Shown here piece after piece: positions 1 through 5,867 of a stretch of 7,055 nt of DNA. The notes under the pieces were generated by a model. That model did no database searches. It worked only from the letters and a program-made list of their open reading frames with translations, and had not been told where the DNA came from. The translations under genes and the position numbers were made by a program. The stretch spans positions 1-7,055 of the forward strand of contig JASLDF010000139.1 of assembly GCA_030151635.1 (NCBI GenBank). Direction: 5' to 3'. This DNA comes from Bacteroides sp. Its GTDB lineage: Bacteria; Bacteroidota; Bacteroidia; Bacteroidales; Bacteroidaceae. The first letter of the stretch is position 1; every line of letters begins with the position of its first letter.

Positions 1-87
1 ATTTAAGTAGACAATACTTGCCCACTTTACTAAAACATTCTTGGGTTCTTCAGCTCTATTTCCCGAAAGCTTTAAACTAAATTCTAA
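1..87 (-). promoter_or_regulatory. Leader / expression platform downstream of the B12 riboswitch; regulated gene off the left edge
   Basis: This is untranslated sequence following the riboswitch aptamer on the minus strand. The only ATG I see on that strand (rc of 36-38) reads ATG TTT TAG and stops at once, so the regulated gene must begin beyond position 1, or very near it. I found no hairpin followed by a T-run, so control may act on translation initiation rather than on transcription; this is inference. A short CCCA/TGGG pairing (about 20-46) is possible but weak. Cobalamin riboswitches in Bacteroidetes often precede B12 uptake or synthesis genes, but the identity of this one cannot be told. 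Confidence 0.5.
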
Positions 88-264
88 TTTTGGCAGGTCT
101 TCTGACTTACTTCATCTTTGAACGTCCTTCCCATTTCTTGACAGAAACAGTGGATTAGAGTGCTGTTCAAAGACTTAATGAAGATTACAGCAGCGGGTCT
201 GTTCAGGACTTTCACCTGATTCCCTTTTAATACATCAATATGAATAAAAGATGCATTACCGAAA
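88..264 (-). ncRNA. Cobalamin (B12) riboswitch aptamer
   Basis: Read on the minus strand, this has the conserved blocks of the cobalamin riboswitch family (Rfam RF00174) in the right order. First comes a variable hairpin, TGCATC (rc 250-255) pairing with GATGTA (rc 231-236). Next is the core GGGAATCAGGTGAAAGTCCTGA (rc about 204-225), then CCCGCTGCTGTAATC (rc 183-197), then CCACTG (rc 148-153), then GGGAAGGACG (rc 123-132). It ends with the B12 box AGTCAGAAGACCTGCC (rc 92-107). All hallmark elements are present, so it is probably functional and binds adenosylcobalamin or a related corrinoid. Family members usually repress the downstream gene when B12 is plentiful. The controlled gene lies leftward outside the window; the kam-like gene on the right is upstream of it and cut off by a terminator. 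The exact 5' end is approximate. Confidence 0.95.
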
Positions 265-271
265 TTTTTCG

Positions 272-279
272 CTAATATA
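272..279 (-). promoter_or_regulatory. Possible -7 box for the riboswitch transcript
   Basis: The minus strand reads TATATTAG, one mismatch from the Bacteroidetes -7 consensus TAnnTTTG. It sits just upstream of the expected riboswitch 5' end, so transcription would begin near 262-266. I see no good -33 TTTG element at the usual spacing. The AT-rich background makes this a weak call. Confidence 0.3.
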
Positions 280-327
280 CGCTTTAATTTATAATAATCT
301 AGTTTTCATTTATTCTATTTTAGCAAT

Positions 328-342
328 AGGACTTTCACCTGA
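328..342 (-). repeat. Extra copy of the riboswitch core 15-mer
   Basis: The minus strand reads TCAGGTGAAAGTCCT, identical over 15 nt to the riboswitch core at 205-219 and in the same orientation 123 nt upstream of it. Similarity stops abruptly on both sides. No B12 box, CCACTG or other riboswitch block accompanies this copy, so it is not a second complete aptamer. It lies directly after the T-run of the terminator at 346-379. It could be a remnant of a decayed or partly duplicated riboswitch; a function is not evident. Confidence 0.8.
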
Positions 343-345
343 AAC

Positions 346-379
346 AAAAAAAACGCTACTAAACAGATGTTTAGTAACG
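346..379 (-). terminator. Intrinsic terminator of the KamA-like gene
   Basis: On the minus strand a hairpin with arms CGTTACTAAACA and TGTTTAGTAGCG (11 of 12 positions pair) is followed by eight consecutive T. It starts about 37 nt after the stop codon of the gene at 417-1706. It should isolate that gene from the downstream riboswitch unit. Confidence 0.9.
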
Positions 380-416
380 CTCTATGTTAATTATCCTATA
401 ACCAATTAAAGTTTAT

Positions 417-1706
417 TTATTGAAAGAAAAATTTATCTTCACCAAAAGCAGGCTTCAATTGATCAAACCAAGATACTTTTTCATCATATTTTGCAAAGAA
501 AGGAATACCAACCCAAAGTGGATCTCGCCCTTGAATAAAGCGAAGTATAAAAACTTTCTCACCGTTGATTTCTTGTACACCAACAACCTCTATTTTACCT
601 GGGTCGTGACTCATACTTGGGCCACGAACGGTACGACACAATCCACTTACATTACGATAAGCTTCACGAAAAATGGTCCAGCAACGCTCCAAAGGAACTT
701 CAAAATAAGCTTTAGAACCCGTATCTCGTGCAATAAACATATAATAAGGAATGCAGCTTAAATCAACTTGTCGACGCCACATCTCGGCCCAGACTTCAGG
801 TTTATCATTGATATTTTTAAGCAACGGAGATTGCGTTCTAATCTGTGCACCAGTAGCCCGAATTCGTTTAATGGCCAACTCTACAGCTCGTGTAGATAGT
901 TCAGTCGGGTGATTAAAATGAGCTTGAAGAGAAACATTTTTACCCGAACCAGTTATGTGGCTTAACAAAGCTATTAATTCATCGCTATCGTTATCGGTTA
1001 AATAGCGATAAGGCCAATACGACAGTGATTTGGTTCCAAAACGAATGGAACGAATGTGATTAAACTCTTCGGTTAATAGTGGTTCAATATAACTTTTAAG
1101 CAATTTGGCACTCATAACCATAGGGTCTCCACCCGTAAATAACACATCAGTCACCTCTTTATGATTTCTTAAATACTCCAGAAGTAAATCTGTCTCCTTC
1201 ATTGCAAACTTCAAATCATTCATGCCAGAGAACTGTGGCCAACGAAAACAGAATGTACAATAGGCATGGCAAGTTTGTCCTGGAGAAGGAAAAAACAGAA
1301 CGGTTTCTGGATATTTATGTTGCACACCTGTTAATTTAACTCCATTGATTGAAGGTACATTATGCTCTTGTCCGGCAGGATTAGGGTTCAAGGACATCCG
1401 AATTTTTAACACCTCTTGGTCAATAACAGCTTTGTCACTTCCAGCCCGCATTAAAGCATCTATACGGTTATAATGCGCACTGCTTAGCATCTCCTTGCGG
1501 GGGAAATTAAGCGTAAAGATTGGGTCGGTATCAACTTGGTTCCAATCAATTAAATCATCAACAACATAATTATTTGTCTTAAATGGCAAAACTCTACCCA
1601 CCACTTCAATGTGTCTTATCAACTCTTCCGAAACACCCTTCATCTGTGGGATTTCCCGAAAATTATTCAACGTGTACGTTTTTAATTGTTTAGAAATCGT
1701 ATTCAT
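417..1706 (-). CDS. KamA-family radical SAM protein (lysine 2,3-aminomutase-like), substrate uncertain
   Basis: A 429-residue radical SAM enzyme resembling lysine 2,3-aminomutase (LAM) along its length. Numbering is from the ATG at 1706; a TTG at 1712 would add two residues but is less likely. The [4Fe-4S]/SAM motif CxxxCxxC is C146, C150, C153. R155, two residues after it, matches the LAM arginine that binds the substrate carboxylate. GGDP (192-195) is the glycine-rich SAM motif. K371 in the sequence HDPGK aligns with the PLP-binding Lys337 of Clostridium subterminale LAM. In a gap-free alignment from memory, the two LAM aspartates that hold the substrate epsilon-amino group (Asp293, Asp330) correspond to R327 and S364. 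The C-terminal zinc-binding cysteines of LAM are also absent: there is no Cys after C357. It is therefore probably an amino acid 2,3-aminomutase acting on something other than lysine, or a divergent member. It is monocistronic: terminator downstream, divergent spacer upstream, no clear Shine-Dalgarno. Confidence 0.9.
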   Translation of the reverse strand: MNTISKQLKTYTLNNFREIPQMKGVSEELIRHIEVVGRVLPFKTNNYVVDDLIDWNQVDTDPIFTLNFPRKEMLSSAHYNRIDALMRAGSDKAVIDQEVLKIRMSLNPNPAGQEHNVPSINGVKLTGVQHKYPETVLFFPSPGQTCHAYCTFCFRWPQFSGMNDLKFAMKETDLLLEYLRNHKEVTDVLFTGGDPMVMSAKLLKSYIEPLLTEEFNHIRSIRFGTKSLSYWPYRYLTDNDSDELIALLSHITGSGKNVSLQAHFNHPTELSTRAVELAIKRIRATGAQIRTQSPLLKNINDKPEVWAEMWRRQVDLSCIPYYMFIARDTGSKAYFEVPLERCWTIFREAYRNVSGLCRTVRGPSMSHDPGKIEVVGVQEINGEKVFILRFIQGRDPLWVGIPFFAKYDEKVSWFDQLKPAFGEDKFFFQ

Positions 1707-2075
1707 GCTCAAAAATTAATCAGATTTAGATTGACTTTAAAAAGACTAGACAAGAATATGAAGTAAATGCTTCTTTTTAAGAGATTCATTCACTTGTCCA
1801 TTTAAAGATTTAGATTTAATTGAAACTCACTTCTGAATTATGAATTAATACAAGAATCAGTCAATCTGTACATTAAGTCTACATAAAAGGAACAGCAAGT
1901 TTTGATAATTGTTGACCAAACAAACCCTTTAAGCTTAATAAACTCTACATGTTACGCAACATACAACTGGATATAAACCATCATACAACAAGATATTTCA
2001 TTGCATATTTAATAACAAAACAGACGTACTATTCGTTATATGTATTACTTTCAAGAACCTTTTAATTAGGTAGAA
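1707..2075. promoter_or_regulatory. Gene-free divergent promoter region (KamA-like gene / msrAB)
   Basis: This AT-rich spacer separates two divergent start codons, so it should hold both promoters. I found no perfect TAnnTTTG box at good spacing in either direction. One-mismatch candidates exist, for example TAGATTTA at 1811-1818 (plus) and TAAATCTG at 1723-1730 (minus). A small inverted repeat ATGTT-acgc-AACAT lies at 1949-1962. Before msrAB only a weak purine patch (AGG, about 8 nt from the ATG) could act as a ribosome binding site. No RNA gene or convincing coding sequence was seen. Confidence 0.5.
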
Positions 2076-3137
2076 ATGAATACTAAATTTTACATTTTAA
2101 AACTGATGTGTTTGCTAGGTTTATTCTTTGGAACAACCAGCTCAACGCAGGCTAAATCAAACAATATGCTAAAAAAAGGACCTTTAAAAGAGATATATTT
2201 TGCAGGGGGATGTTTCTGGGGCACAGAGCACTTCTTTCAACAGGTACGTGGCGTAGAAGGTACAGAAACTGGATATGCCAATGGTAAGACAGAAAACCCG
2301 ACCTACGAACAAGTATGTGGAGGAGACACTGAGTTTGCCGAAACTGTTCGTGTGCTTTATGATCCAAAAATTGTGCACTTGGAACTTCTGTTGGAACTAT
2401 TTTTTGAAACCATCGACCCTACCCAATTAAACAGACAGGGTAATGATATCGGCACTCAATACCGTACGGGTATTTATTACATTGATAAAGAAGATGCCCC
2501 AATCATTACAAGGGCTTTGTTAGACTTGCAAAATACACAATCTAAAGACATTGTAGTAGAGAACGAGCCTTTAACGAATTTCTATTCGGCAGAGGATTAC
2601 CACCAAGATTACCTCAACATGAATCCAGGTGGATATTGCCATATTCATCCCAAGCTATTTGAATATGCAAAACATGCCAATCCTGAGAAGCTTCCTTCAT
2701 TTAGTAAACTTGATGATGCTACACTTAAGCAACAGCTAACGGATATTCAATATCAAGTAACGCAACAAAATGCAACAGAACGAGCTTTCCAGAATGAGTA
2801 TTGGGACGAAACAAAATCGGGTATCTACGTTGATATCACCACGGGAGAACCTCTATTCGCATCGACTGATAAATTTGATTCTGGTTGCGGATGGCCAAGC
2901 TTTTCAAAGCCAATTGACAAGAAGTTAATACAAGAGAAGAAAGACAATTCTTTTGGAATGATTCGTATTGAAGTTCGCAGTAAGCTTGGGGATTCACACC
3001 TAGGTCATATTTTCAATGATGGCCCATTGGAATTAGGTGGGTATCGCTACTGCATTAACAGTGCTTCACTTCGTTTTATACCTAAAGAAGAGATGGAGAA
3101 AGAGGGATATGGAGCTTACCTAGATTATGTAAAGTAA
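2076..3137 (+). CDS. msrAB: Secreted bifunctional methionine sulfoxide reductase MsrA-MsrB
   Basis: A 353-residue fusion that reduces both S- and R-methionine sulfoxide in oxidised proteins. Residues 1-26 form a signal peptide (KFYILK, hydrophobic core, cleavage likely after TQA), so it acts in the periplasm or at the envelope. The start at 2076 is supported by this signal; starting at M31 would remove it. The MsrA domain spans about 38-195, with catalytic C46 in GCFWG, the EDYHQDYL segment (173-180) and likely resolving C188 in GGYCHIHP. The MsrB domain spans about 213-338, with GCGWPSF (C271, probable resolving Cys) and catalytic C326 in RYCINSASLRF. The four zinc cysteines of many MsrB proteins are absent: D253/T256 and S302/G305 occupy those positions, so it belongs to the zinc-free type. 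No thioredoxin-like domain is fused, so an outside reductant is needed. It is a single gene, closed by the shared terminator just downstream. Confidence 0.97.
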   Translation: MNTKFYILKLMCLLGLFFGTTSSTQAKSNNMLKKGPLKEIYFAGGCFWGTEHFFQQVRGVEGTETGYANGKTENPTYEQVCGGDTEFAETVRVLYDPKIVHLELLLELFFETIDPTQLNRQGNDIGTQYRTGIYYIDKEDAPIITRALLDLQNTQSKDIVVENEPLTNFYSAEDYHQDYLNMNPGGYCHIHPKLFEYAKHANPEKLPSFSKLDDATLKQQLTDIQYQVTQQNATERAFQNEYWDETKSGIYVDITTGEPLFASTDKFDSGCGWPSFSKPIDKKLIQEKKDNSFGMIRIEVRSKLGDSHLGHIFNDGPLELGGYRYCINSASLRFIPKEEMEKEGYGAYLDYVK

Positions 3138-3155
3138 CAGAGCCTAGTGTAAAAC

Positions 3156-3193
3156 AAAAGAGCGACAAGAAATACATCTTGTCGCTCTTTTTT
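3156..3193. terminator. Bidirectional intrinsic terminator between msrAB and the DoxD-DoxA gene
   Basis: A perfect stem AAAAGAGCGACAAGA (3156-3170) pairs with TCTTGTCGCTCTTTT (3177-3191) around a six-base loop. A T-run follows on the plus strand, and the A-rich left flank gives a TTTTGTTTT tract on the minus strand. It lies 18 nt after the msrAB stop and 18 nt after the stop of the convergent gene, so it can serve both. Confidence 0.93.
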
Positions 3194-3211
3194 ATCTTAT
3201 ATGTTTATACT

Positions 3212-4222
3212 TTATTTTGATATGGTTTGTGTCCATTTCGCACCACTAATATCTAATAATTCTAGTGTATATTCACCTTTTAAATTTTGGAATACATCTG
3301 CATTAAACTGTAGTAAGGCACGAGCACCTAATGGTAATATTAAGCTGTGCGCACCCGGTTTAACTTTGGCTACGTAATCGTTCACAATTTCATTGCCCGA
3401 TAGTTTAGACAGTTCCTCTTGATTTAGAGAGAATAAGATATTATCCTCTGCATCTTTCAGCTTAATTCCAATTAAGAATGAACCGTAAACATCGGCACCT
3501 TCATCTCTAAACACTTTGAAAGACAATGTATTGTCTGTCAGCTTAGATTCAGTAATCGTTACGTGAGGTTTTACCGAAAGGTTATGTAATTCGCCCCAAA
3601 CACCACCGTGAAAGACTTGATTCGTGAATAATGTTAAACCTAAAATTCCTATTGAACCAAATAGTACAATCTTACCAATCAGTTTTTCTTTGAATGGTAG
3701 TTCTCCAGACCCAACCAATCCAAACCATTTCTTTGAAGTAAAGCCTACATTTTTAGTTTCTAAATAATGATCGAGCGAGTACTTACCACCACCTGTAAAG
3801 AATAGAGTAAACCCAGTTGCTATTCCTAGCACCCCAATTTGCCACTCGTCCAAACAAGTTGTCCCAATCCAGCCCGAACCCATTAAGATTCCAAACGCCA
3901 AACCAAACACACCCACACTCATCAGCCTAGTAAATAGTCCAAACATAATGAACAGTCCAACTATCGCTTCAATAATTGTGAATGCAGCCATTGCCCACCA
4001 AAGCATTTCTGGGTTTGAGACCAAATACTCAATGATTGGTTTAATACCTAGAGCATGAGGAAGGAAATGATTGAATTTTTCTCCAATATAACCAATCGCT
4101 TCAGGGTCTAGTTTGTCTGCAATAATTAATCTTCTCCAGAAAGCTGAGAAATAAGTCCAACCCACTACCAAACGCAATGCAGTTGTAAACATCCCTGCAT
4201 ATTTGTATTCATTTTTTGTCAT
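3212..4222 (-). CDS. DoxD-DoxA fusion-type membrane protein (TQO small-subunit family, DoxX-like)
   Basis: A 336-residue protein whose N-terminal part is a DoxD/DoxX-type membrane domain and whose C-terminal part resembles DoxA. In the archaeon Acidianus ambivalens DoxD and DoxA are the two subunits of thiosulfate:quinone oxidoreductase; here they appear fused. Likely membrane segments are at about 10-28, 73-95, 99-117, 127-144 and 182-200. Between the third and fourth is GTTCLDEWQIG (120-130), a conserved-looking DoxD loop with C123, D125 and E126. After the fifth segment comes GGVWGELHN (206-214), the typical opening of DoxA, followed by a beta-rich domain (215-336) probably outside the inner membrane. 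The ATG at 4222 is the natural start. No thiosulfate or sulfur-oxidation genes are nearby, so thiosulfate oxidation is not supported by context; a general quinone- or envelope-redox role is inference. The small secreted protein gene lies 92 bp upstream on the same strand and may be co-transcribed. Confidence 0.88.
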   Translation of the reverse strand: MTKNEYKYAGMFTTALRLVVGWTYFSAFWRRLIIADKLDPEAIGYIGEKFNHFLPHALGIKPIIEYLVSNPEMLWWAMAAFTIIEAIVGLFIMFGLFTRLMSVGVFGLAFGILMGSGWIGTTCLDEWQIGVLGIATGFTLFFTGGGKYSLDHYLETKNVGFTSKKWFGLVGSGELPFKEKLIGKIVLFGSIGILGLTLFTNQVFHGGVWGELHNLSVKPHVTITESKLTDNTLSFKVFRDEGADVYGSFLIGIKLKDAEDNILFSLNQEELSKLSGNEIVNDYVAKVKPGAHSLILPLGARALLQFNADVFQNLKGEYTLELLDISGAKWTQTISK

Positions 4223-4314
4223 TTTATTTTTAGTTTAAAGTCAATATAAAAGGTATATAATTGGGGAATAACTACTAATGTAGCTACTCTACCCGCCTGT
4301 GAATAAACTAAATT

Positions 4315-4674
4315 CTAAATGCGATATCGTTCGTGGATAATGTAGATCGGTACGATTGCATGTACTTCTAATTCAGATAAAGATGATTCATGCAAATTAG
4401 AGTAAACACGAAAAGGAAGGGTTGTAAACAAATTCAATTCAGGAAATACACCATCAAGCGAATTCTGAAAATCGATTTGTTTAACAACATGCTGTTGTGA
4501 TATAAAACTTGAGCAACCTTGAACAAGTTGTCCGTTTGATTTGTGCTCATTTTCCATTACAGGAATATCTAAAGCCAGTTTTATCTCACGTTTAGCTGAA
4601 CAGGGTAAACATAGCAAAGCAACCACCAAAAGAAAGGTGGTTCTAAAAAGGATATGTTTATTACTTTGCTTCAT
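4315..4674 (-). CDS. Small secreted protein of unknown function
   Basis: I do not recognise this 119-residue protein. It starts with a clear signal peptide: MKQSNKHILFR, a hydrophobic stretch at about 13-24, then LPCSA with cleavage likely after A27. No good lipobox is present, so it is probably soluble and exported, not a lipoprotein. The mature part begins KREIKLALDIPV, is about 92 residues long, has one cysteine (C54) and five histidines, and shows no repeat or membrane segment. The ATG at 4674 is preferred over a GTG at 4695 because it places the charged n-region directly before the hydrophobic core. The gene lies 92 bp upstream of the DoxD-DoxA gene on the same strand with no terminator seen between them, so co-transcription is plausible. 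The signal peptide and continuous reading frame argue that it is a real gene. Confidence 0.72.
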   Translation of the reverse strand: MKQSNKHILFRTTFLLVVALLCLPCSAKREIKLALDIPVMENEHKSNGQLVQGCSSFISQQHVVKQIDFQNSLDGVFPELNLFTTLPFRVYSNLHESSLSELEVHAIVPIYIIHERYRI

Positions 4675-4704
4675 TCTGAATAATTTAATAGACACAGCAT
4701 ATTC

Positions 4705-4716
4705 TGAGCCTGCTCA
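4705..4716. promoter_or_regulatory. Short palindrome upstream of the small secreted protein gene
   Basis: TGAGC-CT-GCTCA is a perfect 5-bp inverted repeat with a two-base spacer, about 31 nt upstream of the ATG at 4674. The loop is too short for a good RNA hairpin, so a DNA-binding site is a possible reading. Nothing else supports a regulator. Confidence 0.25.
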
Positions 4717-4868
4717 ATGAAACTAAACAAGAACACTCTATAAAGGTTTTGTTTTTAAGTTTTTTTTAGAATTTATCCAACTTCAAAAACTAGTTGAGAT
4801 AAAACAAAAGCGTTAAAAGCCCCCAAACAAGGGTGTGCCTTACTGAAGTCAAATTTAATTGAAAATTG

Positions 4869-4900
4869 TTTCAAATAATTGCAAATTAGTTATAACTTTA
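4869..4900 (+). promoter_or_regulatory. Candidate Bacteroidetes-type promoter for the gene at 4941
   Basis: TTTC (4869-4872) and TAACTTTA (4893-4900) are each one mismatch from the -33 TTTG and -7 TAnnTTTG boxes, with a 20-nt spacer in the usual range. Transcription would begin near 4907, giving a leader of about 34 nt before the ATG at 4941. Confidence 0.45.
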
Positions 4901-4940
4901 GAGGTAGACTTACTAACGTACTTACTTTAAAAATAGATAT

Positions 4941-5699
4941 ATGAGTTCAAACTCGATTGTAGATCCGAATTACTACAATAAAGATATTTGGAAAAAATAT
5001 TTTGAATACGGACAGATTTACTTTGAAAAAGGATATTTAAGATTTTACGATTTTTCATTTGTCATGATTCGCCAATTGGGGAATAATGTGATACCAATGC
5101 TTAAAAGCATTTATCTTAATTTGGTCAATGCCCCCGAAAATGCAGACCAATTTAACTTTTCAACTCAATACAAAGATGTTAAAAAAATGGATAGCTCTAT
5201 TTTCAAACATCTCGTACCCTTTAGTACTCACCTCAGTCAAGCCATCACTAACTCTACAAATTTACCAATACCCCTAACAGGTCTTGATAAAGAGTATTTT
5301 ATACAAGATTGCCTAGCTGATAATATCAAAAACCTAGATGAATTAAGGGAAATGCTTTCAATACTAACAGATGACCTATTGGACCGAATGGTTTATCTGT
5401 CTTACTTAGATTCAATGAAAGAGAACAATTCGAATGAAGGAAATAATAACCTAACAGAATTTGAACAGTTGTGTTTGTCAGTCTATAGCAATGAAGTAGC
5501 ACTGTACCCGATGTGGCGAAACATGTTAAGTAAACCTGCACAAAGTGCTCAAAAACTACTTATTGCAGAAGAACTTAATATAATAGAATATACGAACAAT
5601 TATCGAGATGACTTACCTTCTATAATCAATGATCATACCATTGCATTTTTAAGAAAATTCAAATCTAGAAGATTGGATAAACTAAAAGGACTTATTTAG
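4941..5699 (+). CDS. Conserved-looking cytoplasmic protein of unknown function
   Basis: I do not recognise this 252-residue protein. It has no signal peptide, no convincing transmembrane helix and only two cysteines (C124, C178), so it is probably soluble and cytoplasmic. The N-terminal part (about 10-60) is rich in Tyr and Phe. The middle (about 117-160) and the region 200-250 look helical, with an acidic, asparagine-rich linker at 160-170 between two probable helical parts. The C-terminus is basic (FLRKFKSRRLDKLKG), which might contact nucleic acid or a partner, but no known motif is visible. The ATG at 4941 follows a plausible promoter; there is no clear Shine-Dalgarno. A strong terminator follows closely, and the next gene, AddA-like, has its own promoter signal, so the two are probably separate units despite sharing orientation. 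Confidence 0.82.
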   Translation: MSSNSIVDPNYYNKDIWKKYFEYGQIYFEKGYLRFYDFSFVMIRQLGNNVIPMLKSIYLNLVNAPENADQFNFSTQYKDVKKMDSSIFKHLVPFSTHLSQAITNSTNLPIPLTGLDKEYFIQDCLADNIKNLDELREMLSILTDDLLDRMVYLSYLDSMKENNSNEGNNNLTEFEQLCLSVYSNEVALYPMWRNMLSKPAQSAQKLLIAEELNIIEYTNNYRDDLPSIINDHTIAFLRKFKSRRLDKLKGLI

Positions 5700-5719
5700 T
5701 CATTAAACTTTATAGATAC

Positions 5720-5766
5720 GATAAAAACAGCCGAATTAATTTTAGAATTGATTCGGCTGTTTTATC
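5720..5766 (+). terminator. Intrinsic terminator after the unknown 252-residue gene
   Basis: A long near-perfect hairpin: the left arm (5720-5741) contains ACAGCCGAATTAATT, the loop is TTAG (5742-5745), and the right arm (5746-5766) contains AATTGATTCGGCTGT. There is one G-T wobble and one bulged A. The stem is followed by TTTT, and A-rich sequence on the left makes it potentially active in both directions. It begins 21 nt after the stop codon at 5699. Confidence 0.9.
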
Positions 5767-5827
5767 TTGCATACTAAATAAAAGACATTTCAGTAAGGCT
5801 TATCATCGTTTTGGCATAGCCTTATGA

Positions 5828-5835
5828 TATCTTTG
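5828..5835 (+). promoter_or_regulatory. -7 box of the addA-like promoter
   Basis: TATCTTTG matches the Bacteroidetes -7 consensus TAnnTTTG exactly and lies 32 nt upstream of the ATG at 5868, giving a short leader. The nearest TTTG (5810-5813) is only 14 nt away, shorter than the usual 19-21, so the -33 element is weak. An imperfect inverted repeat (5795-5823) lies directly upstream. Confidence 0.55.
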
Positions 5836-5867
5836 TATTTATTGTAGATTAAATAAAAACATATACC

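Noticed and set aside
420..761. Plus-strand open frame of 113 codons
   Set aside because: It lies entirely antisense to the KamA-like gene, whose catalytic motifs are clear; its translation resembles no protein.
1722..1867. Short repeats AGATTTAGATT (1722-1732, 1806-1816) and inverted AGATTGACT/AGTCAATCT (1728-1736, 1859-1867)
   Set aside because: They are short and AT-rich, with no spacing relative to a promoter that would suggest an operator.
1949..2065. Plus-strand frame of 38 codons (ATG to TAA) ending 10 nt before msrAB
   Set aside because: It has no ribosome binding site, no signal peptide or recognisable motif, and lies in an AT-rich promoter spacer where short frames arise by chance.
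73..4318. 15-nt AT-rich match TAAACTAAATTCTAA at 73-87 and 4304-4318
   Set aside because: The second copy overlaps the stop codon of the small secreted gene, the sequence is of low complexity, and such a match is near chance level for this base composition.
4752..4769. T-rich tract resembling a terminator tail
   Set aside because: No stable hairpin precedes it on the plus strand, and no plus-strand gene lies upstream to need it.
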